From NCBI RefSeq assembly GCF_010728925.1, contig NZ_AP022608.1:558001-622000 (forward strand): a stretch of 64,000 nt of DNA. The letters run 5' to 3'. Below, one piece after another: positions 18,260 to 26,457 of the stretch. The notes beneath the pieces were generated by a model, which had not been told where the DNA came from, searched no databases, and was given only the letters and a program-made list of their open reading frames with translations. This DNA is from Mycolicibacterium gadium (GTDB taxonomy: Bacteria > Actinomycetota > Actinomycetes > Mycobacteriales > Mycobacteriaceae). Both the position numbers and the translations under genes were made by a program. Position 1 is the stretch's first letter, and every line of letters begins with the position of its first letter.

Positions 18260-18282
18260 ACGCTACCTGCGAATACCGACAA
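18260..18282 (-). promoter_or_regulatory. DNA-damage (PafBC-type) promoter of the AlkZ-like gene
   Basis: On the minus strand: TTGTCGGTA (18282-18274), exactly 8 nt, TAGCGT (18265-18260), then 9 nt to the ATG at 18250. This agrees with TTGTCRGTG-N8-TAnnnT at 8 of 9 upstream bases, with correct spacing and -10. The transcript would be nearly leaderless. Confidence 0.7.
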
Positions 18283-18366
18283 ACTTTGGGATCGGTAGCC
18301 GCGTCCGCCGCCTTGACTGAGCTCACGACGACGCCAGTGGGGCGGCGTATGACGAAGGAGAAATCG

Positions 18367-18852
18367 ATGAATCGAGTTGTCGCGGGTGTGGTTGCACTGG
18401 GTCTGGGCGCGGCCGTCCTGGTGGGCTGTTCGGACGAAAAGCCGTCGGCTGCACCAAACAGCGAGGCATCCGGAAACACGCAGGTGAGCACGAGCGGCTC
18501 GACCGAGGTCAAGGTCGGTGGCAGTGACCTGTCCGGCCTGGACCTGAACTCGGTGACCTGCGTCAAGCAGGGCGGAAAGATCAACGTCGCCAGCGCGGCG
18601 ATCAACGGCCAGTCCGGCCTCGCCGTCGTGATGACCGACGAGGCGACCCCGACCGTGGAGTCGCTGGCCATGTCGGTGGACGGCAACGCGCTCGGCGTCA
18701 CCAACACGATGGGCGCGAAGACCGGCTCGGCCGAGGTGAAGGTCGACGGCAGCACCTACACCATCACCGGCGAAGCCACCGGCGCCGACATGGCGAATCC
18801 GATGGCGGGCATGGTCACCAAGCCCTTCACCATCAAGGTGAACTGCACCTGA
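18367..18852 (+). CDS. LpqH-family (19 kDa antigen-like) lipoprotein
   Basis: A 161-residue lipoprotein with lipobox LVGC (Cys21), then a Ser/Thr/Asn-rich linker (about residues 22-55) and a compact beta-domain with two cysteines (VTCVKQGG and the C-terminal VNCT) that can form a disulfide, the layout of the LpqH family. The ATG at 18367 has a GAAGGAG Shine-Dalgarno. It would be diacylated or triacylated at Cys21 and anchored outside the plasma membrane. Related proteins are TLR2-active antigens. A strong hairpin follows the stop. Confidence 0.9.
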   Translation: MNRVVAGVVALGLGAAVLVGCSDEKPSAAPNSEASGNTQVSTSGSTEVKVGGSDLSGLDLNSVTCVKQGGKINVASAAINGQSGLAVVMTDEATPTVESLAMSVDGNALGVTNTMGAKTGSAEVKVDGSTYTITGEATGADMANPMAGMVTKPFTIKVNCT

Positions 18853-18865
18853 TCGGGCGCCGACC

Positions 18866-18902
18866 GGAAGCGGCGGACGTACCCTCCACGTCCGCCGCTT
18901 CC
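18866..18902 (+). terminator. 15-bp hairpin terminator after the lipoprotein gene
   Basis: A perfect 15-bp inverted repeat (18866-18880 with 18888-18902) and a 7-nt loop lie 13 nt after the lipoprotein stop. There is no U-tract, as is common for mycobacterial intrinsic terminators. Its right arm directly abuts the -10 hexamer of the TPR gene. Confidence 0.75.
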
Positions 18903-18908
18903 TATGAT
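18903..18908 (+). promoter_or_regulatory. -10 element of a leaderless TPR-CHAT transcript
   Basis: TATGAT is followed by 6 nt and the ATG at 18915. That spacing places the transcription start at the A of the start codon. There is no Shine-Dalgarno, and the -35 region falls inside the terminator hairpin. Confidence 0.65.
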
Positions 18909-18914
18909 TCAGAA

Positions 18915-20537
18915 ATGACGATCGTGGCCGACCTCGAGCGGGCACGCCAGTTGTCGTTGGCCGCCAAAGAGGAGGCGGCCAAGGACCTGCTGCTGTCACT
19001 GGTTCCCGCGATCGAGGCGGCCGACCGTGACGATTGGCTGCTCGAGGTGTACGCACAGCTGGGCGAGCTCTATCTCGTTCGCACCGCGTACGACGGGACC
19101 GACGAGTCTGTGCGCCGCATCCGCGAATGCCTCGCGACCTACCAGCAGGTCCGGGCGGGCAACCGGCCCGATTTGGCGGAGCAGGTGACCATGTCGGACG
19201 CCGAGATCGACCACATGACCTGCCGGTACTCGCGCCGCGCGCAGTTCCTGCAGACGGGTCTGGCGGCCGCGCACGGTGACCACGAAGCCGCCGAGGCGGC
19301 GCTGCTGGTGCTGACCGAGGACACGACCGACTATCCGGATCTCGCCGACGAACACCGACGCTTCATCACCTTCGCGCGCATCCTCTGCGCCAACGCGCTC
19401 TGTGAGGACGATCTGCACGTGCAGTCGGTTCCCCTGTGGGAAAAGGTGATCGATGCGATCGAAGGTACGGACGGCAGCGATGAATTCGACGACTACCTCC
19501 TTGTCAACGGCGCGACGTCGTACGGCAGGTTCTGCATCGAGACAGGTCGGCTGCCGCAGGCCGAGCCATGGCTGCGACGGGCAGGTGCCCGCGCCGAAGC
19601 GCGGAACTGGGCATTAGGCACGGCGAGAACGCAATTCGAACGTGCGACGGCGGCGTGGGCGCTGGGCGACCGCGCCAAGGCGCAGGACCTGGCGCACGCG
19701 TCGTATCCGGCGATCGCCGAGGGGCTGCGGGCCCATGACGTCTCGCGGTGCTGGCTCTACTTCGGCCTGATCGCGCTGTCCATCCATGAGCTCGACGACG
19801 CCGACGAGCGATTCGGCCACGCCGAGCGGCACTGGCGCGAAATCGAGAAACCACTCCACATCCACCGTATTCTGTTGCAGCGCAGCTGGGTTGACATCTT
19901 CCGGGGCGACTTCGACGCGGCACGCCGCCGGACCGAAGAAGCACGCGAACTCCTCGATTCATGGCCGCGGCACAGCTGGCTGCAATACGCCCGCCTGCAT
20001 GACCACATCGGCAGCATCTGGCGTGCGGACGCACTGGCCGACCCTGATAACGCGGCGGCCAAGCTTGAGAAGGCGGCCGAACTGAAGGTACCCGCTGCGC
20101 TCGCGGTCGACTCGGTGCGTCACCTGATCACCGATGCCGACGCCCGAATGCGCTGGGCCACCCATGTGTCGGCCCGCATGCTCGCTGGGGCTTTCGCCGT
20201 GGCCTGGGAGTGGGGCAACACCGACCTCGTCAGCCAGTTGGTCGAGTATCACAGTGCACGAGGAACATTCAGCGCCGAGCCCGATCAGGAGCCCACTGAA
20301 TGGACGGGGACCGCGACAGCTGCGGTACCGCTGGAGACCATCGACGAGTACGCGCTGGTCGCGGCGGGCGAGTCGCTGTCTGTCGCGGGTGCGGGGCTGA
20401 CGCGGCTGGGTCCGCTGCCGGCGCTGCAGATGGATCCGACCTCAGGTCAGATTCTGACGCGGTATCGCAGCCTGGCGCGCGAACGGTACGGCCGCGACGT
20501 GACCGCCGCCGGCGCGACATGGGCGACGTGGCCGTGA
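18915..20537 (+). CDS. TPR-repeat protein paired with a CHAT protease
   Basis: A 540-residue, cytoplasmic, almost wholly helical protein. Repeated helix-turn-helix units with Ala/Gly/Tyr patterns typical of TPRs run from about residue 5 to 420 (for example LLEVYAQLGELYLVRTAYDG and DYLLVNGATSYGRFCIETG). The last 100 residues are less repetitive. Its stop overlaps the start of a CHAT-domain gene, so the pair forms a split TPR-CHAT module like the fused TPR-CHAT proteins, where the TPR part senses a partner and controls the protease. No signal peptide or membrane segment. The trigger is unknown. Confidence 0.8.
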   Translation: MTIVADLERARQLSLAAKEEAAKDLLLSLVPAIEAADRDDWLLEVYAQLGELYLVRTAYDGTDESVRRIRECLATYQQVRAGNRPDLAEQVTMSDAEIDHMTCRYSRRAQFLQTGLAAAHGDHEAAEAALLVLTEDTTDYPDLADEHRRFITFARILCANALCEDDLHVQSVPLWEKVIDAIEGTDGSDEFDDYLLVNGATSYGRFCIETGRLPQAEPWLRRAGARAEARNWALGTARTQFERATAAWALGDRAKAQDLAHASYPAIAEGLRAHDVSRCWLYFGLIALSIHELDDADERFGHAERHWREIEKPLHIHRILLQRSWVDIFRGDFDAARRRTEEARELLDSWPRHSWLQYARLHDHIGSIWRADALADPDNAAAKLEKAAELKVPAALAVDSVRHLITDADARMRWATHVSARMLAGAFAVAWEWGNTDLVSQLVEYHSARGTFSAEPDQEPTEWTGTATAAVPLETIDEYALVAAGESLSVAGAGLTRLGPLPALQMDPTSGQILTRYRSLARERYGRDVTAAGATWATWP

Positions 20538-21754
20538 CCCCAGGGGAAACCCAGGCCGAAACCGCCACGCTGGTCCTGCGCTTCGCCGACGTCGGAATCG
20601 CCACGTATGTCAGCCTGCGCGTCGTAGGGCAGCCGTCGAGGACCGTGACGTGGGTGATCGAGGAGGCGGCGCTACAGGCCGCACTTGACGAATTGACCGC
20701 CGCGTTGCCGGATCCGATCGACACCGAGACCCGACGCGACGCCCTCGAACGCGCAATCACCAAGGGCGCCTTCGCGTCGTCCGCCACCGAAATGTCGATC
20801 GCCCGCACACTCGGCACGCAGCTGATCGCACCCGACGCCTGGCAGTTACTTCTCGACTGCGTCGCGTCACCCCGGGCCGTGTTGTTCGTGTCGCCCAGCG
20901 CGCGGCTGGCCCGGGTCCCGTGGGGTCTCGTCGCGATGCCCGGTGACGACGGACACCGACTCATCGAGCTGGTCGACGTCCTAATGGCCGCTCCGCCGAA
21001 CATCGTGCACTCACCGCGCGAACCCGCTGGCTGGTCCGGCCGGCAGGGCAGACCGCCGCTGCTGGTGCTAGATCCCCGGGTGCCCGGTCAGCGGCCGGAT
21101 TCGGCGTTGGGTTCCGTACTCGGGCGTCCGTCACCGGATACGTTGCTGGCCAAGCACTTCGGCGAGCTGATACGAGGCCGGAAGGTCCTGCCCGATGTAG
21201 CGTCGTCGGTCGACCTCTTCCGGCGTGCCGATGCGGACCGCGCCTGGCTCGAGGATCTGTTGGCGCAGCAGCCCAGTCGGCTGCTGTACGTCGGCCACGC
21301 GACCGCGGCCGACGGCGACGTCGGACACGCTGACCGGGCCGCGCTTCACCTGGCCGACGAACGACCGCTCACCGCATCGGATCTCATGGCACTGAGGCTT
21401 CCCGTTCCGCCACGCGTCGGCCTGCTGGCCTGTGCGTCCGGCGGTGACTATCGGTTCGACGAGGCGACTGGTCTGGTCGCGGCGATGATTCTCGGCGGCG
21501 CGGAGCTGGTGACGGCCACGCTGTGGTCGCTGCCGACGGCCGCTGGCTACCGGCTGTTCGCGTCGACGAATGATGCCGACCCGATGTCTGACGCGATCCT
21601 GGCCGTCGACCGCGCGCACGAGGCCGAGGATGCCGGGCGAACGGTCAACAGCTGGCAACGTGAACGGATGCGCCGCTGGACCGACGGTGATGCGACCGCG
21701 AGCCCGCTGTACTGGGCCGCGTTGGCGACTTTCGCGGTCGACGGTGCCCGGTGA
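20519..21754 (+). CDS. CHAT-domain (caspase-like) protease
   Basis: A 411-residue protein with a caspase-like CHAT domain over about residues 110-405. The catalytic dyad is visible as His260 in LLYVGHATA and Cys305 in GLLACASGGDY, each at the end of a hydrophobic strand, as in separase and caspases. The late TATLWSLPTAAG segment is also typical. The start is ATG 20519 or GTG 20534, the latter overlapping the TPR stop as GTGA. CHAT proteases with TPR partners act in bacterial conflict and programmed-death systems; no substrate is evident, but the neighbouring uncharacterised proteins are candidates. Confidence 0.88.
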   Translation: MGDVAVTPGETQAETATLVLRFADVGIATYVSLRVVGQPSRTVTWVIEEAALQAALDELTAALPDPIDTETRRDALERAITKGAFASSATEMSIARTLGTQLIAPDAWQLLLDCVASPRAVLFVSPSARLARVPWGLVAMPGDDGHRLIELVDVLMAAPPNIVHSPREPAGWSGRQGRPPLLVLDPRVPGQRPDSALGSVLGRPSPDTLLAKHFGELIRGRKVLPDVASSVDLFRRADADRAWLEDLLAQQPSRLLYVGHATAADGDVGHADRAALHLADERPLTASDLMALRLPVPPRVGLLACASGGDYRFDEATGLVAAMILGGAELVTATLWSLPTAAGYRLFASTNDADPMSDAILAVDRAHEAEDAGRTVNSWQRERMRRWTDGDATASPLYWAALATFAVDGAR

Positions 21755-22216
21755 TCAGGCCGGCGACACACAGACGGCGACCGCGGACTCGTCGTCGGAG
21801 CGGTAGTACGTGTCGACCAGGCTGCCAGGCGAGACCTTCGTGATGGCCGATTCGGGAATGAGTGCCTTCTCGTGAGCCGCGAACTGTCCGCCGCCGGGGC
21901 GATGCACCATCACGTCGAGCTCGACTTCGCGGAAATCCTCCCGCGCGCGCCCGGTGGTCCGCATGCCGGTGATCACCGCGCGGGATTTGGTGCCGTGTCG
22001 GATCAGGTCGATTTGACCATCGGTGACCAGGCCTTTCGCGACCAACATGCGGTCGAATTCGGCGCGAATGGCCGCCATGTCGTCGGCGGTGGCAAGGCGC
22101 TCGTCGGCTTCGCCGCCTTCGGGGGTGACGACCTCGTCGCGGTCGGGAATCAGGTAGGCCAACGCCGTGGCGACGAGCAGGAACATGACTAATGCGATCG
22201 AATACGCGCTGGACAT
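21755..22216 (-). CDS. membrane-anchored protein of unknown function
   Basis: A 153-residue protein with one N-terminal transmembrane segment (about residues 5-25, ALVMFLLVATALAYLIP), then a soluble domain (MAAIRAEFDRMLVAKGLVTD, VELDVMVHRPGG, a KVSPGSLVDTYYR strand). The ending AVAVCVSP supplies a lone Cys. I do not recognise the family. It lies head-on to the CHAT gene, their stop codons sharing the palindrome TGATCA, and divergent from the next gene. It could be a membrane partner of the TPR-CHAT pair, by context only. Confidence 0.7.
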   Translation of the reverse strand: MSSAYSIALVMFLLVATALAYLIPDRDEVVTPEGGEADERLATADDMAAIRAEFDRMLVAKGLVTDGQIDLIRHGTKSRAVITGMRTTGRAREDFREVELDVMVHRPGGGQFAAHEKALIPESAITKVSPGSLVDTYYRSDDESAVAVCVSPA

Positions 22217-22276
22217 GCCACCAGGCTCGGACACCCGGTCGGCTACCGAACCCAACTTTGCCGGGTACCCGACTCT

Positions 22277-22282
22277 TATCCT
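22277..22282 (+). promoter_or_regulatory. -10 element of a leaderless transcript
   Basis: TATCCT followed by exactly 6 nt and the ATG at 22289, the same spacing as in front of the TPR gene at 18915. No Shine-Dalgarno is present. Confidence 0.55.
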
Positions 22283-22288
22283 GTTGCT

Positions 22289-23599
22289 ATGAGCACTGCT
22301 GAGACGGCCATCGCCGTCGCCCATCCGCGGCGCGCGGTCATCGACCGCGCGTGGCGCGCGATCGGGCCTGGTGTGGAGGTGCTCAGTGGTGACGACGGCG
22401 GCCCGTTGCGGCGCACCGTGAAGCGGATCATCGACCCTTTGGTGCTTCGGTTGCGCTCCAACACCCAGTTCTCGGCGCCGTTCGTGGCCGTCGACGTCGC
22501 CGAGGCCATGCATGACGCGATCGTGGGCCAGGCCGCCCAGATGCGCGCGGCGGCAGCATGGTTCGAGCTGCTCAAGCGTGAGCGCCGTCGGCTGCGGATC
22601 ACCAGCGGGAACGCCCAGGAGTTGTATTTTCCGGTGTGCTTCGAGCTTGCTGTGACGAAAGGTGCACCTGCACAGACTGATTCCGGTGAGGCCGAATCGG
22701 TGCTGCGTGAGATCCATGCCGACCGCGACCGCACCGCGATCGAAGTGCTGAACACCTATTCGTCGGACCATCTCGTCATCTCGGAACTGTCGGACCAGCT
22801 GCGCTCCAGCTGGAAAGACGTTCGGCCCGGCAACCAGATCACCGGTCCCTTCCTGTCCGGGTTGACCACGGTGCTGGGCCCGGCCGATTCGCACGGCGCT
22901 TCTGCGGCGCGGCAGCGGGTGTGGCAGGCGCTGATCGCCGATGTCACCCCATACAACCTTGGCGCGGCCGCGCATGAACGCGGGTCACAGCTGCCGTGGT
23001 CGATCGTCGCGCTCGGCCTGAGCTCCGCGGAACCGCAGGGTCCGCCGGAGGTCATCGGTGGGTCCGACGGCGAACGGCCGCTCAATCGGTCGGTGATCGA
23101 CCGGGTACGCGCAACCCTTCGCCGTGCGATGGATCGCGAAGAACTGCCAGAGGTTCCGGTGCTGTGCGAGGAAGAGGTCGACCGGTGCTGCGCGCCATGG
23201 GGGCTGATGGGCGAGGACAAGCAGGCGACACTGGTCGCCGGCATCGAGGTCGCCGTAGACCTGGCGCCGCTGTCCGAAACCGCGACCACTCGATATGACC
23301 TCGCCCGTCAGATCCAGGCCCGGCTGCGCAAGGAGGCGTACGTGCTGCACGCGCGTCGCTATCTTGCCGACAGCGGGCCGGTCCACCCTCGCCAGCAGCA
23401 GGTGATCGACGACCTCGCTGCGTTCGCCCGACCGTATCTGAGCCGACTGTGGGCGCGCTTGCATGGCCGCGACGTCTGGCAGGAATCCTGTTCCGACGTC
23501 GACGACGTCCGCGCGCTGTTGGAAGGCGTCGCGCGGTCGGTGAGTCTCGACCACCGGCAGCGCATCAAGACGATGCTGGAAGTGCAAGTGGCCGGATGA
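22289..23599 (+). CDS. uncharacterised 436-residue protein
   Basis: A soluble 436-residue protein without signal peptide or obvious motif. The first 150 residues are helical and basic (RTVKRIIDPLVLRLRSN, WFELLKRERRRLRI); a PWSIVALGLSS strand sits in the middle, and the last 100 residues are helical. A CCAPWG motif lies at about residue 305. I do not recognise a family. It is the first gene of a two-gene, ATGA-overlapping, apparently leaderless operon directly downstream of the TPR-CHAT pair. A membership in the same system is inferred from position and matching promoter layout only. Confidence 0.7.
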   Translation: MSTAETAIAVAHPRRAVIDRAWRAIGPGVEVLSGDDGGPLRRTVKRIIDPLVLRLRSNTQFSAPFVAVDVAEAMHDAIVGQAAQMRAAAAWFELLKRERRRLRITSGNAQELYFPVCFELAVTKGAPAQTDSGEAESVLREIHADRDRTAIEVLNTYSSDHLVISELSDQLRSSWKDVRPGNQITGPFLSGLTTVLGPADSHGASAARQRVWQALIADVTPYNLGAAAHERGSQLPWSIVALGLSSAEPQGPPEVIGGSDGERPLNRSVIDRVRATLRRAMDREELPEVPVLCEEEVDRCCAPWGLMGEDKQATLVAGIEVAVDLAPLSETATTRYDLARQIQARLRKEAYVLHARRYLADSGPVHPRQQQVIDDLAAFARPYLSRLWARLHGRDVWQESCSDVDDVRALLEGVARSVSLDHRQRIKTMLEVQVAG

Positions 23600-24684
23600 A
23601 GTTGATGTCGGATTCCGGGCTGTGGAGTACGGGACCCTCCGCGGCACCTTCTCCGCTGCACGCCGTACTGGAGGTCAGCGGTGCGGTGCTGTCGTGGACC
23701 GTCGACGATCCGTCCGCTGATCCGCAGATCACGTTCACCGATCCCGCGAGGGCGGACTGGCTGTGGCGCGTGCTCGGCGAGGACGGACATCGCGCGGTCG
23801 CGTCCACGGTCGATCACGCTCCACCCGAGGATGCGCAGGCGGTGGACCTGGCGGGGGTAGATGTGTTGCCCGGCTCGCTGGACCCGTTGCGGCGGTTGGC
23901 GTTCGGTCATTGGTTGCGGCGGTGGTGGCCGGCGAGCCGGCGCGATGGGATCGCGGCGCTCGACGCCGCGTTGCTGGATGCGGAGATCGCGATTCTCACT
24001 GTGGCCGCGGAGGACTTCTTCTCCGACGACACCTTCGACTCCGACGTGGCCGAGGTGTTGCGGCCGCACGTCGCCGCGCTTAACGCCCATGTCCACGAGG
24101 GTGACCCGCGCGTCGTCGAGCTGGTGCAGAAGTGCACCGACCTCGCCGACGAGGTGGGCATCGTCTTCGACACGCCTGCGCGCTCCAGTCGCAGGGACGA
24201 TTACGCGCTGGCTGCGGGCGGGGATGGCGGACGGACGTCGACAGCGACCGTTGCGACGGGTGTTGGCTCAGTGCACTGGTCCGCCGTTCCCGCCGGTGTC
24301 TTCGACGCGGCCGAGAACACCGTCAATTGGAGCGTCGAGTCTGCCGACGACTCAGTGACCGCCACTGTGCGCGTGGAGTTGTCGGGTCTGGGCTCGCCCA
24401 GTGGCGTGCCGGTACGGTTGCGCTCCGGCGCTTTCGGAGGTGACGGAGTGCTCGGGGCCGACGGCCGTGCGGCGTTTCCCGTCGTGGGCCCCGATCAGCA
24501 GTCGATATCGGAATCGTCAGCGTGGGACCATGATTGGCGCGTGACCACGCTGACGGTCGGCGCCGGCGGCGGGGAGTCGGCGCAGACGCGCGAGCGGATT
24601 CGGGACTTCGCGCGGTCGCGGCTGGCCTCACCGGCCGAGGACGCCTACCTTGCCGAGATCCTGGCCGCCGAATCCGACTACTGA
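23596..24684 (+). CDS. uncharacterised 362-residue protein
   Basis: A 362-residue acidic soluble protein. The first third contains beta-strands (AVLEVSGAVLSWTV, ITFTDPARADWLWRVL), the middle is helical (ALDAALLDAEIAILTVAAED), and the C-terminal half is beta-rich and Gly/Ser-rich (TVNWSVESADDSVTATVRVE), ending in an Arg-rich helix. No known family or catalytic motif recognised. Its start overlaps the previous stop (ATGA), so the two are co-translated. Its stop overlaps the convergent small gene by 7 bp. Confidence 0.7.
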   Translation: MKLMSDSGLWSTGPSAAPSPLHAVLEVSGAVLSWTVDDPSADPQITFTDPARADWLWRVLGEDGHRAVASTVDHAPPEDAQAVDLAGVDVLPGSLDPLRRLAFGHWLRRWWPASRRDGIAALDAALLDAEIAILTVAAEDFFSDDTFDSDVAEVLRPHVAALNAHVHEGDPRVVELVQKCTDLADEVGIVFDTPARSSRRDDYALAAGGDGGRTSTATVATGVGSVHWSAVPAGVFDAAENTVNWSVESADDSVTATVRVELSGLGSPSGVPVRLRSGAFGGDGVLGADGRAAFPVVGPDQQSISESSAWDHDWRVTTLTVGAGGGESAQTRERIRDFARSRLASPAEDAYLAEILAAESDY

Positions 24685-24995
24685 GACTCGGGTTTGCGCA
24701 TGGATTCGCGGATCTGCGCAAGCCGGTCGGCCGCGGCACGCTGCCGCGCTTCGTACTGCTCCTCGACGGAGCGGCCTTCCGGTGTTTCGGCATCGAGTTC
24801 CGCGGCGCCGATCGCCGTGCCGTAGCGGGTCTCGATCTTCTCGCGCACCGAATCGAACGTGGGTACACCGCCTGCGGTGTAGCCCGTGTCGACGGGTTCT
24901 GCCGGCGCCGTCGCCGGACTCGCCGAAGGCGCCGGATCGGGCTCGACAACGGCGTCGATGATGGCTTCCGGCTCCTGGGCTGATTCGTCCGGCAT
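24678..24995 (-). CDS. small acidic hypothetical protein
   Basis: A 105-residue protein: acidic, Pro/Ala-rich disordered N-terminal half (PDESAQEPEAIIDAVVEPD), then a helical half (EEQYEARQRAAADRLAQIRE). No membrane segment or cysteine. It lies 16 nt downstream of the esterase gene on the same strand, similar to the position of small hypothetical Rv1638A next to Rv1639c in M. tuberculosis; homology to it is only a guess from position. Confidence 0.6.
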   Translation of the reverse strand: MPDESAQEPEAIIDAVVEPDPAPSASPATAPAEPVDTGYTAGGVPTFDSVREKIETRYGTAIGAAELDAETPEGRSVEEQYEARQRAAADRLAQIRESMRKPESQ

Positions 24996-25011
24996 GCGTC
25001 CACGCTACCCG

Positions 25012-26358
25012 CTACCTGGCGGCCACCTGAACGATCGGTGGAGGCGGTGGTGGCGGCAACGGCACATGCGGAGCGCCGGGGGTGAGGAGTTGACCGGCCA
25101 TCCAGGGCAGTGCGGTCGCGAAGGCGTGTGATGCGAAGGGCCAGTCGTGCTTACCGGGCTGCACAACGACTGCGCAGCTGATCCCGTTGGCGTCGCCCAG
25201 TGAGCACAGCGAGTTCGCGGCCGAACTCTGCGCCGGGGCCGCTTCGCTGTTGACGGCGAACCAGCCGGTCACATCGTCGTAGCGGCCGTGTCGCGTGATG
25301 ACGGTGGTGGGATCGAAGGACGCATAGGCGGCGGCGTTGCCGCCGAACAGCCGAGAGATGGTCTCGTCTTTCGTCCCCGAGTTGGGCGCGATGTCGCCGG
25401 CGATGTCCTCGAATGCGCCGAACATGTCGGGATGCATGACAGCCAGGTCGATGGCGCACGTGCCGCCCATCGACCAGCCCACCACGCCCCAGTTGTCCCG
25501 GTGGGCGCTCACGCCGAACTTCGAAACCATAAAGGGGACAACGTCTTTGGTGAGGTGGTCGGCGACATTGCCGCGGCTGCCGTTGACGCACTCGGTGTCG
25601 TTGTTGAACGTGCCGCCGGCGTCGACGAAGACCAGCACCGGCGCATTTCCGCGGTGGGCCGCTGCAAAGTTGTCCGCGACGGTCACCGCGTTGCCGATCC
25701 GTACCCAGTCGGCGGGGGTGTTGAATTCGCCGCCGATCATCATGATCGTCGGCATGGGTGGCGGAGGGTCGGTGGCGTACCAGGCCGGAGGCAGGTAGAC
25801 GAGTTCATCGCGATGTTTGAACCCTGACGCCCCGTCTCCGATCTGCACCGGTACCACGGTGCCTTTCGCGGGAATCTGATGGCGGTGCTGCAACGCCAGG
25901 ACGGTCACCTGATCTGTCTGGTCAGGCAGCGGACCCGCGGTGAGCTGATTCCACGCCGTCTGGACGGTGGGGAAGTACCCGGTCCACAGGTTGAGTGAGA
26001 ACGCGGCACACAGCAGGCACAGCGGCACCGCGGAGGCCGCCACCGCACGCCGCCACCACTGCGCTCCGCGCCAGCCGGCCACCAGCACGCCCGCCGCGGT
26101 TCCCGTCAGCCCGATCCACACCCAGAGCACGTCGGGTGCGGGATTGCCCGCGAGGCCTTCTGATTCGACATACCAGTAGGCGGCCGCGGTCAGGGCCACC
26201 CCGCACAGCACCGCCCACGGCACCCAGACGTATCGCCAACGTCGGATACCCCAGTAGATGGCCGCCACCAGCGCGATGCCGGCCAGGACCTGGACCGTGA
26301 TCGGGATCCAGCCGTGCAGCAGCGACGAATGGTGGCGCAGCAGGTCGCGGAGCGTCAC
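25012..26358 (-). CDS. membrane-anchored esterase (Rv1639c-like)
   Basis: About 448 residues. Four N-terminal transmembrane helices (residues 15-125) are followed by an extracytoplasmic esterase D/antigen 85-like alpha/beta-hydrolase domain with GWSMGG as nucleophile elbow and GKHDWPFASHAF carrying the His. Several cysteines in the outer domain could form disulfides. The C-terminus has a polyproline run. The start is uncertain: GTG 26358 (MTLRDLLRHH) or GTG two codons upstream; longer open frame is antisense to the response regulator. The fold suggests action on cell-envelope esters. Confidence 0.85.
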   Translation of the reverse strand: MTLRDLLRHHSSLLHGWIPITVQVLAGIALVAAIYWGIRRWRYVWVPWAVLCGVALTAAAYWYVESEGLAGNPAPDVLWVWIGLTGTAAGVLVAGWRGAQWWRRAVAASAVPLCLLCAAFSLNLWTGYFPTVQTAWNQLTAGPLPDQTDQVTVLALQHRHQIPAKGTVVPVQIGDGASGFKHRDELVYLPPAWYATDPPPPMPTIMMIGGEFNTPADWVRIGNAVTVADNFAAAHRGNAPVLVFVDAGGTFNNDTECVNGSRGNVADHLTKDVVPFMVSKFGVSAHRDNWGVVGWSMGGTCAIDLAVMHPDMFGAFEDIAGDIAPNSGTKDETISRLFGGNAAAYASFDPTTVITRHGRYDDVTGWFAVNSEAAPAQSSAANSLCSLGDANGISCAVVVQPGKHDWPFASHAFATALPWMAGQLLTPGAPHVPLPPPPPPPIVQVAAR

Positions 26359-26416
26359 GGCCACAAGAGTGACTGCCGATCCTTGTGCTCCGCTGTGAGC
26401 AAGCTGCGGGCATGCA

Positions 26417-26433
26417 CCTAACAGCGACCTAAC
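26417..26433 (+). promoter_or_regulatory. tandem response-regulator box CCTAAC-N5-CCTAAC
   Basis: Two identical hexamers CCTAAC at 26417 and 26428, 11 bp apart start to start, end 24 bp before the response-regulator ATG. A 6-N5-6 direct repeat is the usual OmpR/PhoB-family operator, so autoregulation is likely. The same element in the same orientation lies before the secreted operon at 28953. Confidence 0.6.
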
Positions 26434-26457
26434 GCGTCTGACGTGCACCATATTGGT

